Under the pieces are notes generated by a model. That model did no database searches and had not been told where the DNA came from. It worked only from the letters and a program-made list of their open reading frames with translations. From assembly GCF_016278775.1 (NCBI RefSeq), contig NZ_JADQBF010000004.1:1-64000 (forward strand): 64,000 bases of DNA. The letters are read 5' to 3'. Of this stretch, positions 7,996-15,986 are shown piece by piece. This DNA is from Demequina sp. (GTDB lineage: Bacteria; Actinomycetota; Actinomycetes; Actinomycetales; Demequinaceae). Within the stretch, counting starts at the first letter, position 1. Every line of letters begins with the position of its first letter. The position numbers and the translations under genes were made by a program.

Positions 7996-8703
7996 TCAGC
8001 GCGCGAGCGCCCCCAGCGCCACCCCCACCATCGCGGCAAACGTGGTCTCGCGTTCCTCTGAGGGCAGCGAGTCGCCCCGCACCACGTGGTCGGAGATCGT
8101 CGCAACCATGAGCGCCTCGACCCCCTCGGCCGCCGCCACCGCATAGAGTCCAGCGGCCTCCATCTCGACCGCGAGTGTCCCGTAGGCCGCAAGGCGCGGC
8201 ACGAGCGTCGCGTCGGGGTGGTAGAAGGCGTCCGACGTCAAGACGGGGCCGACGCGCAAAGTCACCCCGGCGTCGTCCGCGTAGTCGGCGGCCGCGCGCA
8301 GCAGCGCGAACGACGGCGCGTGCGAGTAGTGCACGCCCGGCAGGCGATGCGCTGTCATGTCAGAGTCGGTATGCGCGGCCGACGCTGCCACGACGTCTCC
8401 CAGCGCCAGGTCCGGATGGATTCCGCCTGCGGTGCCGACGCGCACGAGGCGCTTGACGCCATAGTGGCGAATCAGCTCGGTCGCGTAGATGGTCGCGGAC
8501 GGCATTCCCATGCCGGTCGCCATCACGGACATCGGCCGCCCCTTGTGGGTGCCGGTATAGCCGACGATGCCGCGCACCTCGGTGACCAGGCGGGCATCGT
8601 CAAGGAAGGTCTCCGCAATGCGGGTGGCGCGGCGGGGATCGCCGGGAAGCAGGATGTCGGGCGCGAAGTCGCCCTCGGCGGCAGAAATGTGTGGCGTAGG
8701 CAT
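7996..8703 (-). CDS. deoD: purine-nucleoside phosphorylase, DeoD type
   Basis: Phosphorolysis of purine (deoxy)nucleosides to base plus (deoxy)ribose-1-phosphate in purine salvage. At 235 residues it fits the hexameric DeoD class. Motifs are LLPGDPRRATRIAETF (phosphate site), MSVMATGMGMPSATIYATEL, VRVGTAGG, VEMEAAGLYAVAA (ribose-binding Met-Glu) and ISDHVVRGDSLPSEER with the catalytic Asp. It is close to the DF-family gene (28 nt), with which it may be co-transcribed. TAGGCT ends 7 nt before the ATG. Confidence 0.95.
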   Translation of the reverse strand: MPTPHISAAEGDFAPDILLPGDPRRATRIAETFLDDARLVTEVRGIVGYTGTHKGRPMSVMATGMGMPSATIYATELIRHYGVKRLVRVGTAGGIHPDLALGDVVAASAAHTDSDMTAHRLPGVHYSHAPSFALLRAAADYADDAGVTLRVGPVLTSDAFYHPDATLVPRLAAYGTLAVEMEAAGLYAVAAAEGVEALMVATISDHVVRGDSLPSEERETTFAAMVGVALGALAR

Positions 8704-8710
8704 GGCACCG

Positions 8711-8716
8711 AGCCTA
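8711..8716 (-). promoter_or_regulatory. -10 element for leaderless deoD
   Basis: TAGGCT on the minus strand ends 7 nt upstream of the deoD ATG. No Shine-Dalgarno is present between them. Confidence 0.5.
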
Positions 8717-8776
8717 GTGCCGCGGCCTCACGCTGGCGTGGGCACCTACGATCGACAAGAACAGGAGGGGGACGAC

Positions 8777-9169
8777 GTGCATGGAACGTGGGGTTTGAGC
8801 GTCACGCGCGTGCTGGTCACGGTCGCAGCGGCGGGCTTCCTGGCGCTGCTGCCCACGGGCGCCACGGCCCTGAAGATCGCGTCGGCCGACGGGCACACAC
8901 CCCTCGTCTGCGACATCTACGCGGAGGGTCCCGATGCGGAAGCGCTTGACGGAAGGATTCCCGAGGAGGCGTTCCAGAACATCGACGCCGACGCCCGGCC
9001 GTTGCTGGGACAGGTGGACTGCACGTGGCGCGAGGCCGAAGGCGGCGTCTACTGGGAGCACACCGTTCACGCGCTGCACCCCGTCGCCGTCGCAGGAAGC
9101 TACGGACTCGCGCTGGTGATTGTCGCGGCGTCGTGGCTGACGCGACCGAGGCCATGGGCTCCGTCGTGA
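8777..9169 (+). CDS. small two-TM envelope protein, function unknown
   Basis: A 130-residue protein with GTG start 8777, chosen because AGGAGG lies at ideal spacing just upstream. Residues 9-29 form a hydrophobic segment (signal anchor or signal peptide), residues 30-102 a hydrophilic domain with two cysteines (45 and 82) that could form a disulfide outside the membrane, and 103-121 a second membrane segment followed by a short positive tail. This pattern places the middle domain on the outer face. I do not recognise a family. It is the first of a run of plus-strand envelope genes that leads into the heliorhodopsin gene. Confidence 0.7.
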   Translation: MHGTWGLSVTRVLVTVAAAGFLALLPTGATALKIASADGHTPLVCDIYAEGPDAEALDGRIPEEAFQNIDADARPLLGQVDCTWREAEGGVYWEHTVHALHPVAVAGSYGLALVIVAASWLTRPRPWAPS

Positions 9170-9212
9170 CAGGACAATTGCAGTCGATCACGGCCTTTGG
9201 GACGATGGCGGC

Positions 9213-9362
9213 ATGAACGACGCCGTCTCTGCCATTCTTCTCACCGCGGCGCTCGCGTCCGCCGGGTTCTACATGTTGTACGTCGTGGTGCGCCGCGCCG
9301 TTCGCGATGGCATACAGGACGCCTCCACCGGGCCCGGACCCACTGGCGACGAGGCAACGTAG
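9213..9362 (+). CDS. 49-residue single-TM protein
   Basis: ATG 9213 to TAG 9362. The protein has one membrane segment (AILLTAALASAGFYMLYVVV) followed by RRAVRDGIQDA, a short basic/acidic helix. That tail resembles small DUF6019-like proteins, in which a membrane helix is followed by a VR-x-A(V)R(E/D)GI segment. The similarity is from memory and short. Third-position GC and the in-line position between two envelope genes support a real gene. Confidence 0.5.
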   Translation: MNDAVSAILLTAALASAGFYMLYVVVRRAVRDGIQDASTGPGPTGDEAT

Positions 9363-9451
9363 CCATCGACCTCATCATCTGACTGAAGGCGTCCCGACAC
9401 CAAGGCTTGACTGCCTCTCGATCGTCGACGTTGTGGAAAGGGGAGATCGAC

Positions 9452-10102
9452 ATGGCCACGAAGACTCAACTGAGGGCTTTCGGTATCGCGGGAGCGGCAG
9501 CGCTCGGTCTGGCGGGGTGCGCCACGTCTGGTTCGGACGACGCGCAGCGAACCATCGCGACCGACGGCGCTTACGTCGAGATTGACGGTCCATGGGAGCC
9601 GGACTTTGCCACGACCGTCGCCGCGTCGGACGTGACGGTGGTGATGGAGCCCGTCAGCGTCGGCGAACCCGTGCTGGACTACGGAACCGAGCCAGAGACG
9701 GGCGAGATCATCGAGGACGAGGGTGCCCAGGGCCTCCCCGTGACGATCAACACCTTCCGTGTGACCGACGTGGTCGACGGCGAGGCGCTGGAGCCGGGCG
9801 ATGAGATCGTGGTGGTGCTCACCGCGTGGGACTACGGCGCACTCAGCGAGGCGGGGCTGAGCGGTCTCACAGACGAGACCGTGCTGTTGGCCGCGCTCAC
9901 GCACGAAGACGCTGGCGGAACCTACCTTCTCGACGGCGACTACTACACCCCCACCGGGATGTTCAACGGAGTCATCGAGATCAGCGGTGATGCGCTAGTG
10001 CCGTGGGACTCCAAGCTAGCGACCATCGCAGGTACACCCGTTGACGAGCTGTCCACGTCACAGGCGGTGGACCTGCTGCGATCGGGGGCTGGCTCCGAGT
10101 AG
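9452..10102 (+). CDS. lipoprotein, function unknown
   Basis: A 216-residue exported lipoprotein: positive N-terminus, hydrophobic core and lipobox LAGC with lipidated Cys23. Start ATG 9452 follows GGAAAGGGGAGATCGAC, a good ribosome binding site; an in-frame ATG at 9407 would break the signal peptide. The mature part is acidic and beta-rich, with repeated V-x-V-x-D strands (ASDVTVVMEPVSVGEPV, VTINTFRVTDVVDGEA). No enzyme motif is visible. It lies 95 nt before the heliorhodopsin gene on the same strand, so the two may share a transcript. Confidence 0.78.
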   Translation: MATKTQLRAFGIAGAAALGLAGCATSGSDDAQRTIATDGAYVEIDGPWEPDFATTVAASDVTVVMEPVSVGEPVLDYGTEPETGEIIEDEGAQGLPVTINTFRVTDVVDGEALEPGDEIVVVLTAWDYGALSEAGLSGLTDETVLLAALTHEDAGGTYLLDGDYYTPTGMFNGVIEISGDALVPWDSKLATIAGTPVDELSTSQAVDLLRSGAGSE

Positions 10103-10103
10103 T

Positions 10104-10135
10104 GCCGTCGGGAACAGGGGCCGTCGGGAACAGGG
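10104..10135. repeat. perfect tandem duplication of a 16-bp unit
   Basis: GCCGTCGGGAACAGGG occurs twice head to tail (10104-10119 and 10120-10135). It starts 2 bp after the lipoprotein stop codon, in the leader of the heliorhodopsin gene. It may be a replication-slippage product. Confidence 0.85.
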
Positions 10136-10197
10136 CGCCGCCCCGCCGTGTTGGAGCAATCAGTACTCCACTTCACCGCTCAACGACGAGGGACCCC

Positions 10198-10956
10198 ATG
10201 GACACCGCTCTTGCCAAGCTCCGCCCGTTCAACCTGGTAGCAGGGCTGCTTCACCTCGCGTCGTTCGTCGCGATCCTGTTGCTCGCAAACGACGCCTCGC
10301 TGCCAGTGCGCGCCACATACCTCAACGGCCCGCCAGGTTCGGATGCGTTCGGCGAACCCGTGTCGCTGTTCTCCATCAACATCGCTCACGCGGTCGCTGG
10401 CTTCCTGGTGATCTCCGCGCTGTTCCACTTCCTGGTGATCTCCCCCGCTTTCTTCCCGCGCTACACGGCGGGGCTACGGGAGAACCGCAACACGTTCAGG
10501 TGGGTGGAGTACTCGCTCTCCTCGTCCATCATGATCGTGCTGATTCTGCAGCTCAACGGCATCTCGGAGTTCGCCGCGCTCGCCGGGCTGTTCACCGTCA
10601 ACGCCAGCATGATCCTGTTCGGCTGGCTCCAGGAGCGCTACACCACCCCCGGCGACGGCGACCTGTTGCCCTTCATCTTCGGCTCCATGGTCGGCATCGT
10701 CCCGTGGCTCATCATCGCCATCAACCTGATCGGGCCAGGCAACACGAGCGACGCCGCGGCGCCCGGCTTTGTGTACGGCATCATCGTGTCGCTGTTCGTG
10801 TTCTTCAACGCGTTCGCCGTGGTGCAGTGGCTGCAGTACCGAGCCAAGGGCAAGTGGGCCGACTACCTGCGCGGGGAGCGCACCTACATCGTGCTCAGCC
10901 TGGTCGCCAAGTCGGCGCTCGCATGGCAGGTCTTCGCGGGGGCGCTCGCCACTTAG
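10198..10956 (+). CDS. heliorhodopsin (retinal-binding seven-TM photoreceptor)
   Basis: A 252-residue seven-helix membrane protein. Stretches such as FRWVEYSLSSSIMIVLI, VNASMILFGWLQE, PGFVYGIIVSLF and YIVLSLVAKSALAWQ match, from memory, heliorhodopsin 48C12. The Schiff-base Lys is at 238 (helix G, SLVAKSA) and the counterion Glu at 104 (RWVEYS). His19 and His77 correspond to the conserved histidine pair. Type 1 rhodopsin pump motifs are absent. Heliorhodopsins have inverted topology (N-terminus cytoplasmic) and a long photocycle, and most show no ion pumping. Start ATG 10198 is where homology begins. No retinal synthesis gene lies in the window. Confidence 0.95.
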   Translation: MDTALAKLRPFNLVAGLLHLASFVAILLLANDASLPVRATYLNGPPGSDAFGEPVSLFSINIAHAVAGFLVISALFHFLVISPAFFPRYTAGLRENRNTFRWVEYSLSSSIMIVLILQLNGISEFAALAGLFTVNASMILFGWLQERYTTPGDGDLLPFIFGSMVGIVPWLIIAINLIGPGNTSDAAAPGFVYGIIVSLFVFFNAFAVVQWLQYRAKGKWADYLRGERTYIVLSLVAKSALAWQVFAGALAT

Positions 10957-11579
10957 CGGGCAGCGCGCCGCAGGGCCTCTTCGAACGTCTGGACCGGCTG
11001 CGCGCCGGAGACGGCGAACGTGCGGTCGAACACGAAGAACGGCACGCCAGTCGCGCCCAGCGCGGCCGCCTCGTTGATGTCAGCCTGGACCGCGTCGTCG
11101 TACTGGTTGGTCACGAGCATGGCCCGCACCTCGTCGGCGTTAAGGCCAACCTCGGCGGCGAAGCCAGCCAGCGCGTCGGCGTCGTCCACGATGGCTCCCT
11201 CGGTGAACTGCGCCCTCATGAGGCGGTCCTTCATCTGGTTGCCGAGCCCGCGCTCCTGTGCGAAGTGGATGACGCGGTGGGCATCACGCGTGTTCGCCTG
11301 GATGTAGAGGTCAAAGCGATACTCGAGACCCTCCGCGGCGCCCAGGTCGATGAGCCGCTGGTTCATCTGCTGAATCTGCTCCGGCGGGGCGTTGAACTTC
11401 TTGCCAAGCGCCTCGGCGTGAGGCGTGTGCTGGCCGTGCGGGATCGTGGGGTCCAGTTGGAAACTGTGCCACGTGACGGCCACATCCTCGCCGGACGCCG
11501 CTATCGCAGTCTCCAAGCGGTGCTTTCCCAGGTAGCACCACGGGCACGCCACATCCGACCAGACGTCGACGGAAATCAC
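10953..11579 (-). CDS. DsbA-family oxidoreductase, FrnE-like
   Basis: A 208-residue cytoplasmic thioredoxin-fold protein with a CPWC active site at residues 12-15 (DVWSDVACPWCYLGKHR) and the cis-Pro segment TGVPFFVFD near the C-terminus. It has the large helical insertion typical of FrnE/2-hydroxychromene isomerase relatives. FrnE of Deinococcus is linked to oxidative-stress tolerance. GTG 11579 is preferred, with AGGAG just upstream; the open frame continues 36 codons. Its stop overlaps the heliorhodopsin stop by 3 bp, tail to tail. Confidence 0.9.
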   Translation of the reverse strand: MISVDVWSDVACPWCYLGKHRLETAIAASGEDVAVTWHSFQLDPTIPHGQHTPHAEALGKKFNAPPEQIQQMNQRLIDLGAAEGLEYRFDLYIQANTRDAHRVIHFAQERGLGNQMKDRLMRAQFTEGAIVDDADALAGFAAEVGLNADEVRAMLVTNQYDDAVQADINEAAALGATGVPFFVFDRTFAVSGAQPVQTFEEALRRAAR

Positions 11580-11691
11580 GGGGCTCCTCGCGCTGACGGA
11601 CCGAAAAGAGTGGAGGTCCGCCGGGGACATGGCGCACCTTCTGCCAGCCTCAACCGTGGTGCGGGGCGGGGTATTCCCGCCAGGCACCTCT

Positions 11692-11697
11692 TACACT
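11692..11697 (+). promoter_or_regulatory. -10 element for leaderless epoxide hydrolase gene
   Basis: TACACT ends 6 nt before ATG 11704, with no Shine-Dalgarno between. It decides the start over the longer upstream open frame. Confidence 0.55.
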
Positions 11698-11703
11698 CTG
11701 AGA

Positions 11704-12873
11704 ATGGACCGTTCGCAGACGCCCATCGCGCCCTTCACCCCTCCGGTCGACGCCGACGCCGTTGCCGACCTGCGCTCCCGGCTTGCCGCGACCAGGTGGC
11801 CAGACGTCCCCGCCGGCATCGGTTGGGATGCAGGCGCAGACGTCACATATCTGCGCGAACTCGCCGACTACTGGCTCCACGAGTTCGACTGGCGCGCCGC
11901 GCTTGAGCGCTTCACCCGCTTTCCCCAACTTCGCGTCGAGTTGGAGGGGCTGGGGATCCACGCGATCCACGCGCGCGGTGTGACCGAGGGCGAGGCGGCT
12001 CCCGCGCCGATGCCCCTGCTCCTCAACCACGGCTGGCCGGACTCGTCGTGGCGCTACACCAAAGTCATCCCCCTGCTGACGGACCCTGGCGCGCACGGCG
12101 CGGACCCCGCCGACGCCTTCGACGTCGTGGTCCCCGAGATGCCTGGATATGGGTGGTCGGACGTGCCGGAGGACGGCCCGCTCAACTCGATCGAGGTCGC
12201 TGGGCTGTGGGCGCGGCTCATGACTGCCTTGGGGTATCAGGAGTTCGCCACCGCAGGCGGGGACATCGGCAGCCACGTGAGCCGCTACCTCAGCCTCGAC
12301 TTCCCCGAGCGCGTGATCGCGTCGCATCGCACGGACGCCGGAATGCCCCGTTACTGGGGAGATGTCGCCGACCTCACGCAGGAAGAGCGCGACTGGCTCG
12401 CCGACGGGGCGGCTTGGTTCGCCGCCGAGGGCGCCTACGCGAACATGCACCGCACCAAGCCGCAAACCATCGCCGCCGCGCTCACCGACTCACCCATGGG
12501 CCTGGCCGCGTGGATCGTGGAGAAACTGCGCTCGTGGAGCGACTGTCACGGCAACATCGAGTCGGTGTACACCAAGGACGAGATCCTCACCCTGGTGACT
12601 CAGTACTGGATGACGGGCACCATCGGCTCGTCGATGCGGATGTATCGGGCCAACGCCGCGATCGACCCTGCTCAGCTGTCTCGCCGAGTCGAGATACCGT
12701 CGGGCTTCTCGCTGTTCCCCGCTGACATCGCCACGCCCCCGCGCGCGTGGCTGGACCGCACGGCGAACACCACATGGGCGTCCTACCCTGAACGGGGCGG
12801 CCACTTCGCTCCGTTCGAGCAGCCCGAGATCTACGCCCAGGAGCTACGCGAGTTCTTCAAGCCGTACCGCTAG
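11704..12873 (+). CDS. epoxide hydrolase (EHN domain, alpha/beta hydrolase)
   Basis: A 389-residue enzyme predicted to hydrolyse epoxides to diols. The N-terminal EHN domain (about 8-100) includes ADLRSRLAATRWPD and LREFADYW-like text (YLRELADYWLHEFDW). The oxyanion motif HGWPDSSW is at 109-116 and the nucleophile Asp187 in AGGDIGSHVSRYL. A lid region follows, then the catalytic His in YPERGGHFAPFEQPE. These match microsomal-type bacterial epoxide hydrolases. It sits alone, convergent with the OHCU decarboxylase gene. Natural substrate unknown; haloalkane dehalogenase is less likely because of the EHN domain. Confidence 0.9.
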   Translation: MDRSQTPIAPFTPPVDADAVADLRSRLAATRWPDVPAGIGWDAGADVTYLRELADYWLHEFDWRAALERFTRFPQLRVELEGLGIHAIHARGVTEGEAAPAPMPLLLNHGWPDSSWRYTKVIPLLTDPGAHGADPADAFDVVVPEMPGYGWSDVPEDGPLNSIEVAGLWARLMTALGYQEFATAGGDIGSHVSRYLSLDFPERVIASHRTDAGMPRYWGDVADLTQEERDWLADGAAWFAAEGAYANMHRTKPQTIAAALTDSPMGLAAWIVEKLRSWSDCHGNIESVYTKDEILTLVTQYWMTGTIGSSMRMYRANAAIDPAQLSRRVEIPSGFSLFPADIATPPRAWLDRTANTTWASYPERGGHFAPFEQPEIYAQELREFFKPYR

Positions 12874-12902
12874 CGAATGAGGCCGATGGCGTCGGGCGAC
12901 AC

Positions 12903-13343
12903 CTACTGGTCGAACTGCTCCTTGTACGCGGCACGCAGCCTCACCAGCGCGATGCCACGCAACTGGTCGGCAGTCTCGGCAAGCTCGGCCACGTCGTCGT
13001 GCGTCAGGCGCCGTTCGAGTTCCGCCACAATCTCTTCGCTCGCGCGCCCCGCAGCATTGATCACGAAGACGCGCCCAAAGCGCTCTTGGTAAGCGACTGC
13101 TCCAGCTGCCATGCGGCGAGCCAAGCCAGCGTCGTCCGCCCCACCGTCGGCCGCTTGCTCGCCGATGGGCGGGTGGGCGGCGAGCGCCTCGTCAATCTCG
13201 GCGGTGGTGAGCGGAGTGGCCGCTGCCACTGCCGTGCGCTCGAGCTCAAGCATGGTGCCGTAGGACTGCCCGGACAGGTCCTCTGCCCAGCGCTCAATGC
13301 GCAAGCATTCGAGCAGTTCCTCGTGGCGTGGTGTGACGGTCAT
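12903..13343 (-). CDS. uraD: 2-oxo-4-hydroxy-4-carboxy-5-ureidoimidazoline decarboxylase (OHCU)
   Basis: A 146-residue all-helical protein predicted to decarboxylate OHCU to S-allantoin, the last step of urate breakdown. Typical elements are LLECLRIERWAEDL, AHPPIG with the catalytic His, LARRMAAGAVAYQERFGRVF with the conserved ERFG, and ELERRLTHDDVAELAETADQ near the end. It is slightly short but complete. AGGGAGG lies just before the ATG. No urate oxidase or transthyretin-like gene is in the window, so the pathway must continue elsewhere. Confidence 0.85.
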   Translation of the reverse strand: MTVTPRHEELLECLRIERWAEDLSGQSYGTMLELERTAVAAATPLTTAEIDEALAAHPPIGEQAADGGADDAGLARRMAAGAVAYQERFGRVFVINAAGRASEEIVAELERRLTHDDVAELAETADQLRGIALVRLRAAYKEQFDQ

Positions 13344-13397
13344 ATGCCCTCCCTAGACAGACCAGTATGACGGCTGTCGGCCGGTCGGGACGAACCG

Positions 13398-14129
13398 CTA
13401 CTCGACGGAGTTCAGCGTGAGGGTGCTGAGTTTGCGCACGCCCAAGTATACGGCGCCGACGGTGGTGAGCGTGAGCATGATGAGCCCGGTGGTCATGCCC
13501 ACCTCCGAGGCGAACGCCCACTCATCGGCCTGCCTTGAGCCGAGCAGTCTCTCGCCCACCGACAGCGCCCATTGGCGCACGCTGACCGCGCGAATACCAG
13601 GCACGTAGCCGCCCAGCACGGTCTCCCACAGCAGCGCATACAGCAGACCGAACACCACGGCGTTGCGGGTGACGATGCCGAGCGTGACAAAGATCGCGGT
13701 GTAGACGATCGCGGCGAGTATGGCGGAGAGGCCATACGCGAGCGACAGTTCGCCGCCCTCGTCCCCCGCGATGGCCACCCCTGCCATGGTGGGAAGCACG
13801 GCGAACACGAACACGGCAGCGAAGCCCACAGCCAGCTTCGAGAACAGGATCACCCTGCGCTTGAGCGGCTTGGCGAGCATGTACACGATCGAGCCGTCGT
13901 CAATCTCCGCGCCGATCACGCCGGTAGCGACCAGCAGGCACATGAGCGGCAACAGGGTGCCCATCGAGAAGTTGTTGGCCAGGATGCTCGAGGCCTCCGG
14001 CGAGGCGTCGGACGCCCACCGCGTGAGCCCAGCAAGCCCGAGCAACAGCAACGGCAGGATCACCAGGAGCAGCGCCCTGCGCCTGCCCAGCAGGCCGCGA
14101 GCGGTGAGTTTCATGACGGTGACGTTCAT
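13398..14129 (-). CDS. ABC transporter permease (ABC-2 type)
   Basis: A 243-residue integral membrane protein with about six hydrophobic helices. It opens with a short cytoplasmic segment and LLVILPLLLLGLAGL, then a GTLLPLMCLLVATGVIGAEID helix and DGSIVYMLAKPLKRRVILFSK, the coupling-helix text common in ABC-2 exporters, and further helices to the C-terminus. It is the last gene of a four-gene minus-strand operon (16899 to 13398) and pairs with the ATPase 25 nt upstream. Substrate not predictable. Confidence 0.85.
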   Translation of the reverse strand: MNVTVMKLTARGLLGRRRALLLVILPLLLLGLAGLTRWASDASPEASSILANNFSMGTLLPLMCLLVATGVIGAEIDDGSIVYMLAKPLKRRVILFSKLAVGFAAVFVFAVLPTMAGVAIAGDEGGELSLAYGLSAILAAIVYTAIFVTLGIVTRNAVVFGLLYALLWETVLGGYVPGIRAVSVRQWALSVGERLLGSRQADEWAFASEVGMTTGLIMLTLTTVGAVYLGVRKLSTLTLNSVE

Positions 14130-14154
14130 CGTGATAGCCCCAATCCGTGCGCGG

Positions 14155-15066
14155 TCATCGCGCTACCAAGTACGCGAACACGCTTTCGAGCGACTCGTCC
14201 GCTGGCGTGACCTCGAGCAGACGCACGTCGCCATCACGGGCGAGCCTTGGCAGCGCCTGGACAAACCTTCCGAAGTCGGAGGCCTGCACCGCGAGCGCCC
14301 CTGAGGACACATCGACACTGTCGGCAGAGCCGTCCGCGATGATGGCGGCCGCGAGCCCGCGGTCGTCGCTCGATCGGATCGTGTACTGGTGCGGACGCTG
14401 AGTCATGAGCTTGCGGATGCGTCGGAAGTCCCCTGACGCCGCGTGCCTGCCAGCCACCACCACCTCGATGGTGCCAGCGATCTGCTCCACCTCTTCAAGG
14501 ATGTGACTGCTGAACAGCACGGTGCGACCCTGAGTCGCGAGCGACTGCAGCAGCTCCATGAGGTGCATGCGTTGGCGCGGGTCCATACCGTTGAAGGGCT
14601 CGTCGAGCAGCAGCACCTTGGGGTCGTGAACCAGAGAGGTCGCCATCTTGATGCGTTGCTTCATGCCCTTGGAGTAGCCGGAGATGTCGCGATCCTTCGC
14701 GTCCATCATGTCCACCTGCTCCACGGCGGCGCGGGCCGCGCCCACAGGGTCCGCGAGTCCGTGCAGCCTTGCGTTGGCGAGCACAAACTCCCACCCAGTG
14801 ACCATGTCGTACATCGCCTCCGTCTCCGGCACCAGGCCGATGGAGCGGTACGCCTCGGTGTTGCGCCAGACGGGCTCGCCGTCAAGCGTGACGGTGCCAG
14901 ACGACGGCGGCAGGAAGCCGCCCATCATCGAGATGAGCGTCGACTTGCCAGCGCCGTTGGGCCCCAAGAGGCCGGTGACGCCTGGGCCCACGGTCATGGT
15001 GACGTCGTTGACGGCCACCACATCCCCGTACCAGCGCGAGACGCCCGTCAGTTGGAGCGTGCTCAT
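14155..15066 (-). CDS. ABC transporter ATP-binding protein
   Basis: A 303-residue ATPase: Walker A GPNGAGKST at 35-43, Q-loop region VPETEAMYDMVTGWEF, signature SGYSKGMKQR at 129-138, Walker B VLLLDE at 151-156, D-loop NGMDPRQ and switch His in SSHILEEVE. A C-terminal 90-residue domain of the DrrA/NatA type follows. Its ATG overlaps the stop of the upstream permease (ATGA), implying translational coupling. The open frame continues far upstream out of family homology. It is likely the ATPase for the permease at 13398-14129. Confidence 0.9.
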   Translation of the reverse strand: MSTLQLTGVSRWYGDVVAVNDVTMTVGPGVTGLLGPNGAGKSTLISMMGGFLPPSSGTVTLDGEPVWRNTEAYRSIGLVPETEAMYDMVTGWEFVLANARLHGLADPVGAARAAVEQVDMMDAKDRDISGYSKGMKQRIKMATSLVHDPKVLLLDEPFNGMDPRQRMHLMELLQSLATQGRTVLFSSHILEEVEQIAGTIEVVVAGRHAASGDFRRIRKLMTQRPHQYTIRSSDDRGLAAAIIADGSADSVDVSSGALAVQASDFGRFVQALPRLARDGDVRLLEVTPADESLESVFAYLVAR

Positions 15067-15986
15067 GCCACACCGACCTTCCTGTAGCGGCGCATCAACA
15101 GGCCGATGCCTCCGGCGACCACGACGATGACGGCGGCGGTGAACGCCACGCCTCCCGTGAAGCCGAGAGTGACCTCCCGACCGAAGGCGGAGTCGACCCC
15201 GAACCACAGCACCGCGATCCCGTCCACAAGGCCGTACGGGTCGAGGGCGCCAACATAGTTGCCCAGGGTCTCGTTGCCGTTGTAGATCAGCAATTCCGAG
15301 GCGACGGCTGCGACGCCTGCGACCACGGCCAACACGGTGATGATCGCCGCCACGCCAAGTCCCCTCCGGGGAGTGGCCGCCGCGATGACGAGACCAATCG
15401 ACGTCAACACGAGCGCGTATAGCACCGACACCGCGAGACCCTGCAGGTACCCGGTGATTTGCGCTCCCACTGCCAACTTGGCCAGCAGCGCGCCCACAAA
15501 GAGCAGCGTCTCGGCTGCGGCCAGAATCGCGAACAGGGCAAGCGCCAGGCCCGCGAACTTGGCGAACACGTAATCGTTGCGACGCATCGGCCGCGACAGG
15601 TACAGCGGCATCACTCCGTGGCGCAAGTCGCGTGACACGCAATACGGCGCTCGGCTGGCGACGAAGAGGGACACGATCAACGACAAGGCTTGCGGGTACG
15701 CGGTGTACGACAACGGGAGTTCGTCGAGGCCAAGAAGCACCGCGATGAGGGCAAAAATCAGCGGTGGAGCGAACAGGATCCCGACGAGCACCCACGGCAT
15801 GATCTTGGCCTTCGCTGGGCGTCCGAGGCCGAAGACGCCCCTGAACGTCTCGACCAGCAGGGACCGCACGATCCAGCCGCGGCCGAGGCGCTCACCGTCG
15901 TAGTGGCGGAAGCCGATGTCGTGAATCACGCCGTGCGACTGCGCGGCGGCGGGAGCGGCGTCTGGCACCGCAGAGTTCTCAGCCAT
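15063..15986 (-). CDS. ABC transporter permease (ABC-2 type)
   Basis: A 307-residue membrane protein. Residues 1-65 are cytoplasmic and include HDIGFRHYDGERLGRGWI, text typical of these permeases. About six helices follow, with SRDLRHGVMPLYLSRPMRRNDY as the cytosolic coupling loop between helices 2 and 3. Start ATG 15986 has AGGAGG six nt upstream and overlaps the end of the preceding ATPase by 8 bp; its stop overlaps the next ATPase start. Part of the four-gene two-transporter operon. Confidence 0.87.
   Translation of the reverse strand: MAENSAVPDAAPAAAQSHGVIHDIGFRHYDGERLGRGWIVRSLLVETFRGVFGLGRPAKAKIMPWVLVGILFAPPLIFALIAVLLGLDELPLSYTAYPQALSLIVSLFVASRAPYCVSRDLRHGVMPLYLSRPMRRNDYVFAKFAGLALALFAILAAAETLLFVGALLAKLAVGAQITGYLQGLAVSVLYALVLTSIGLVIAAATPRRGLGVAAIITVLAVVAGVAAVASELLIYNGNETLGNYVGALDPYGLVDGIAVLWFGVDSAFGREVTLGFTGGVAFTAAVIVVVAGGIGLLMRRYRKVGVA

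Noticed and set aside
10041-11906. 621-codon plus-strand open frame
   Set aside because: It runs through the lipoprotein end, heliorhodopsin and FrnE genes in other frames, with no family pattern.
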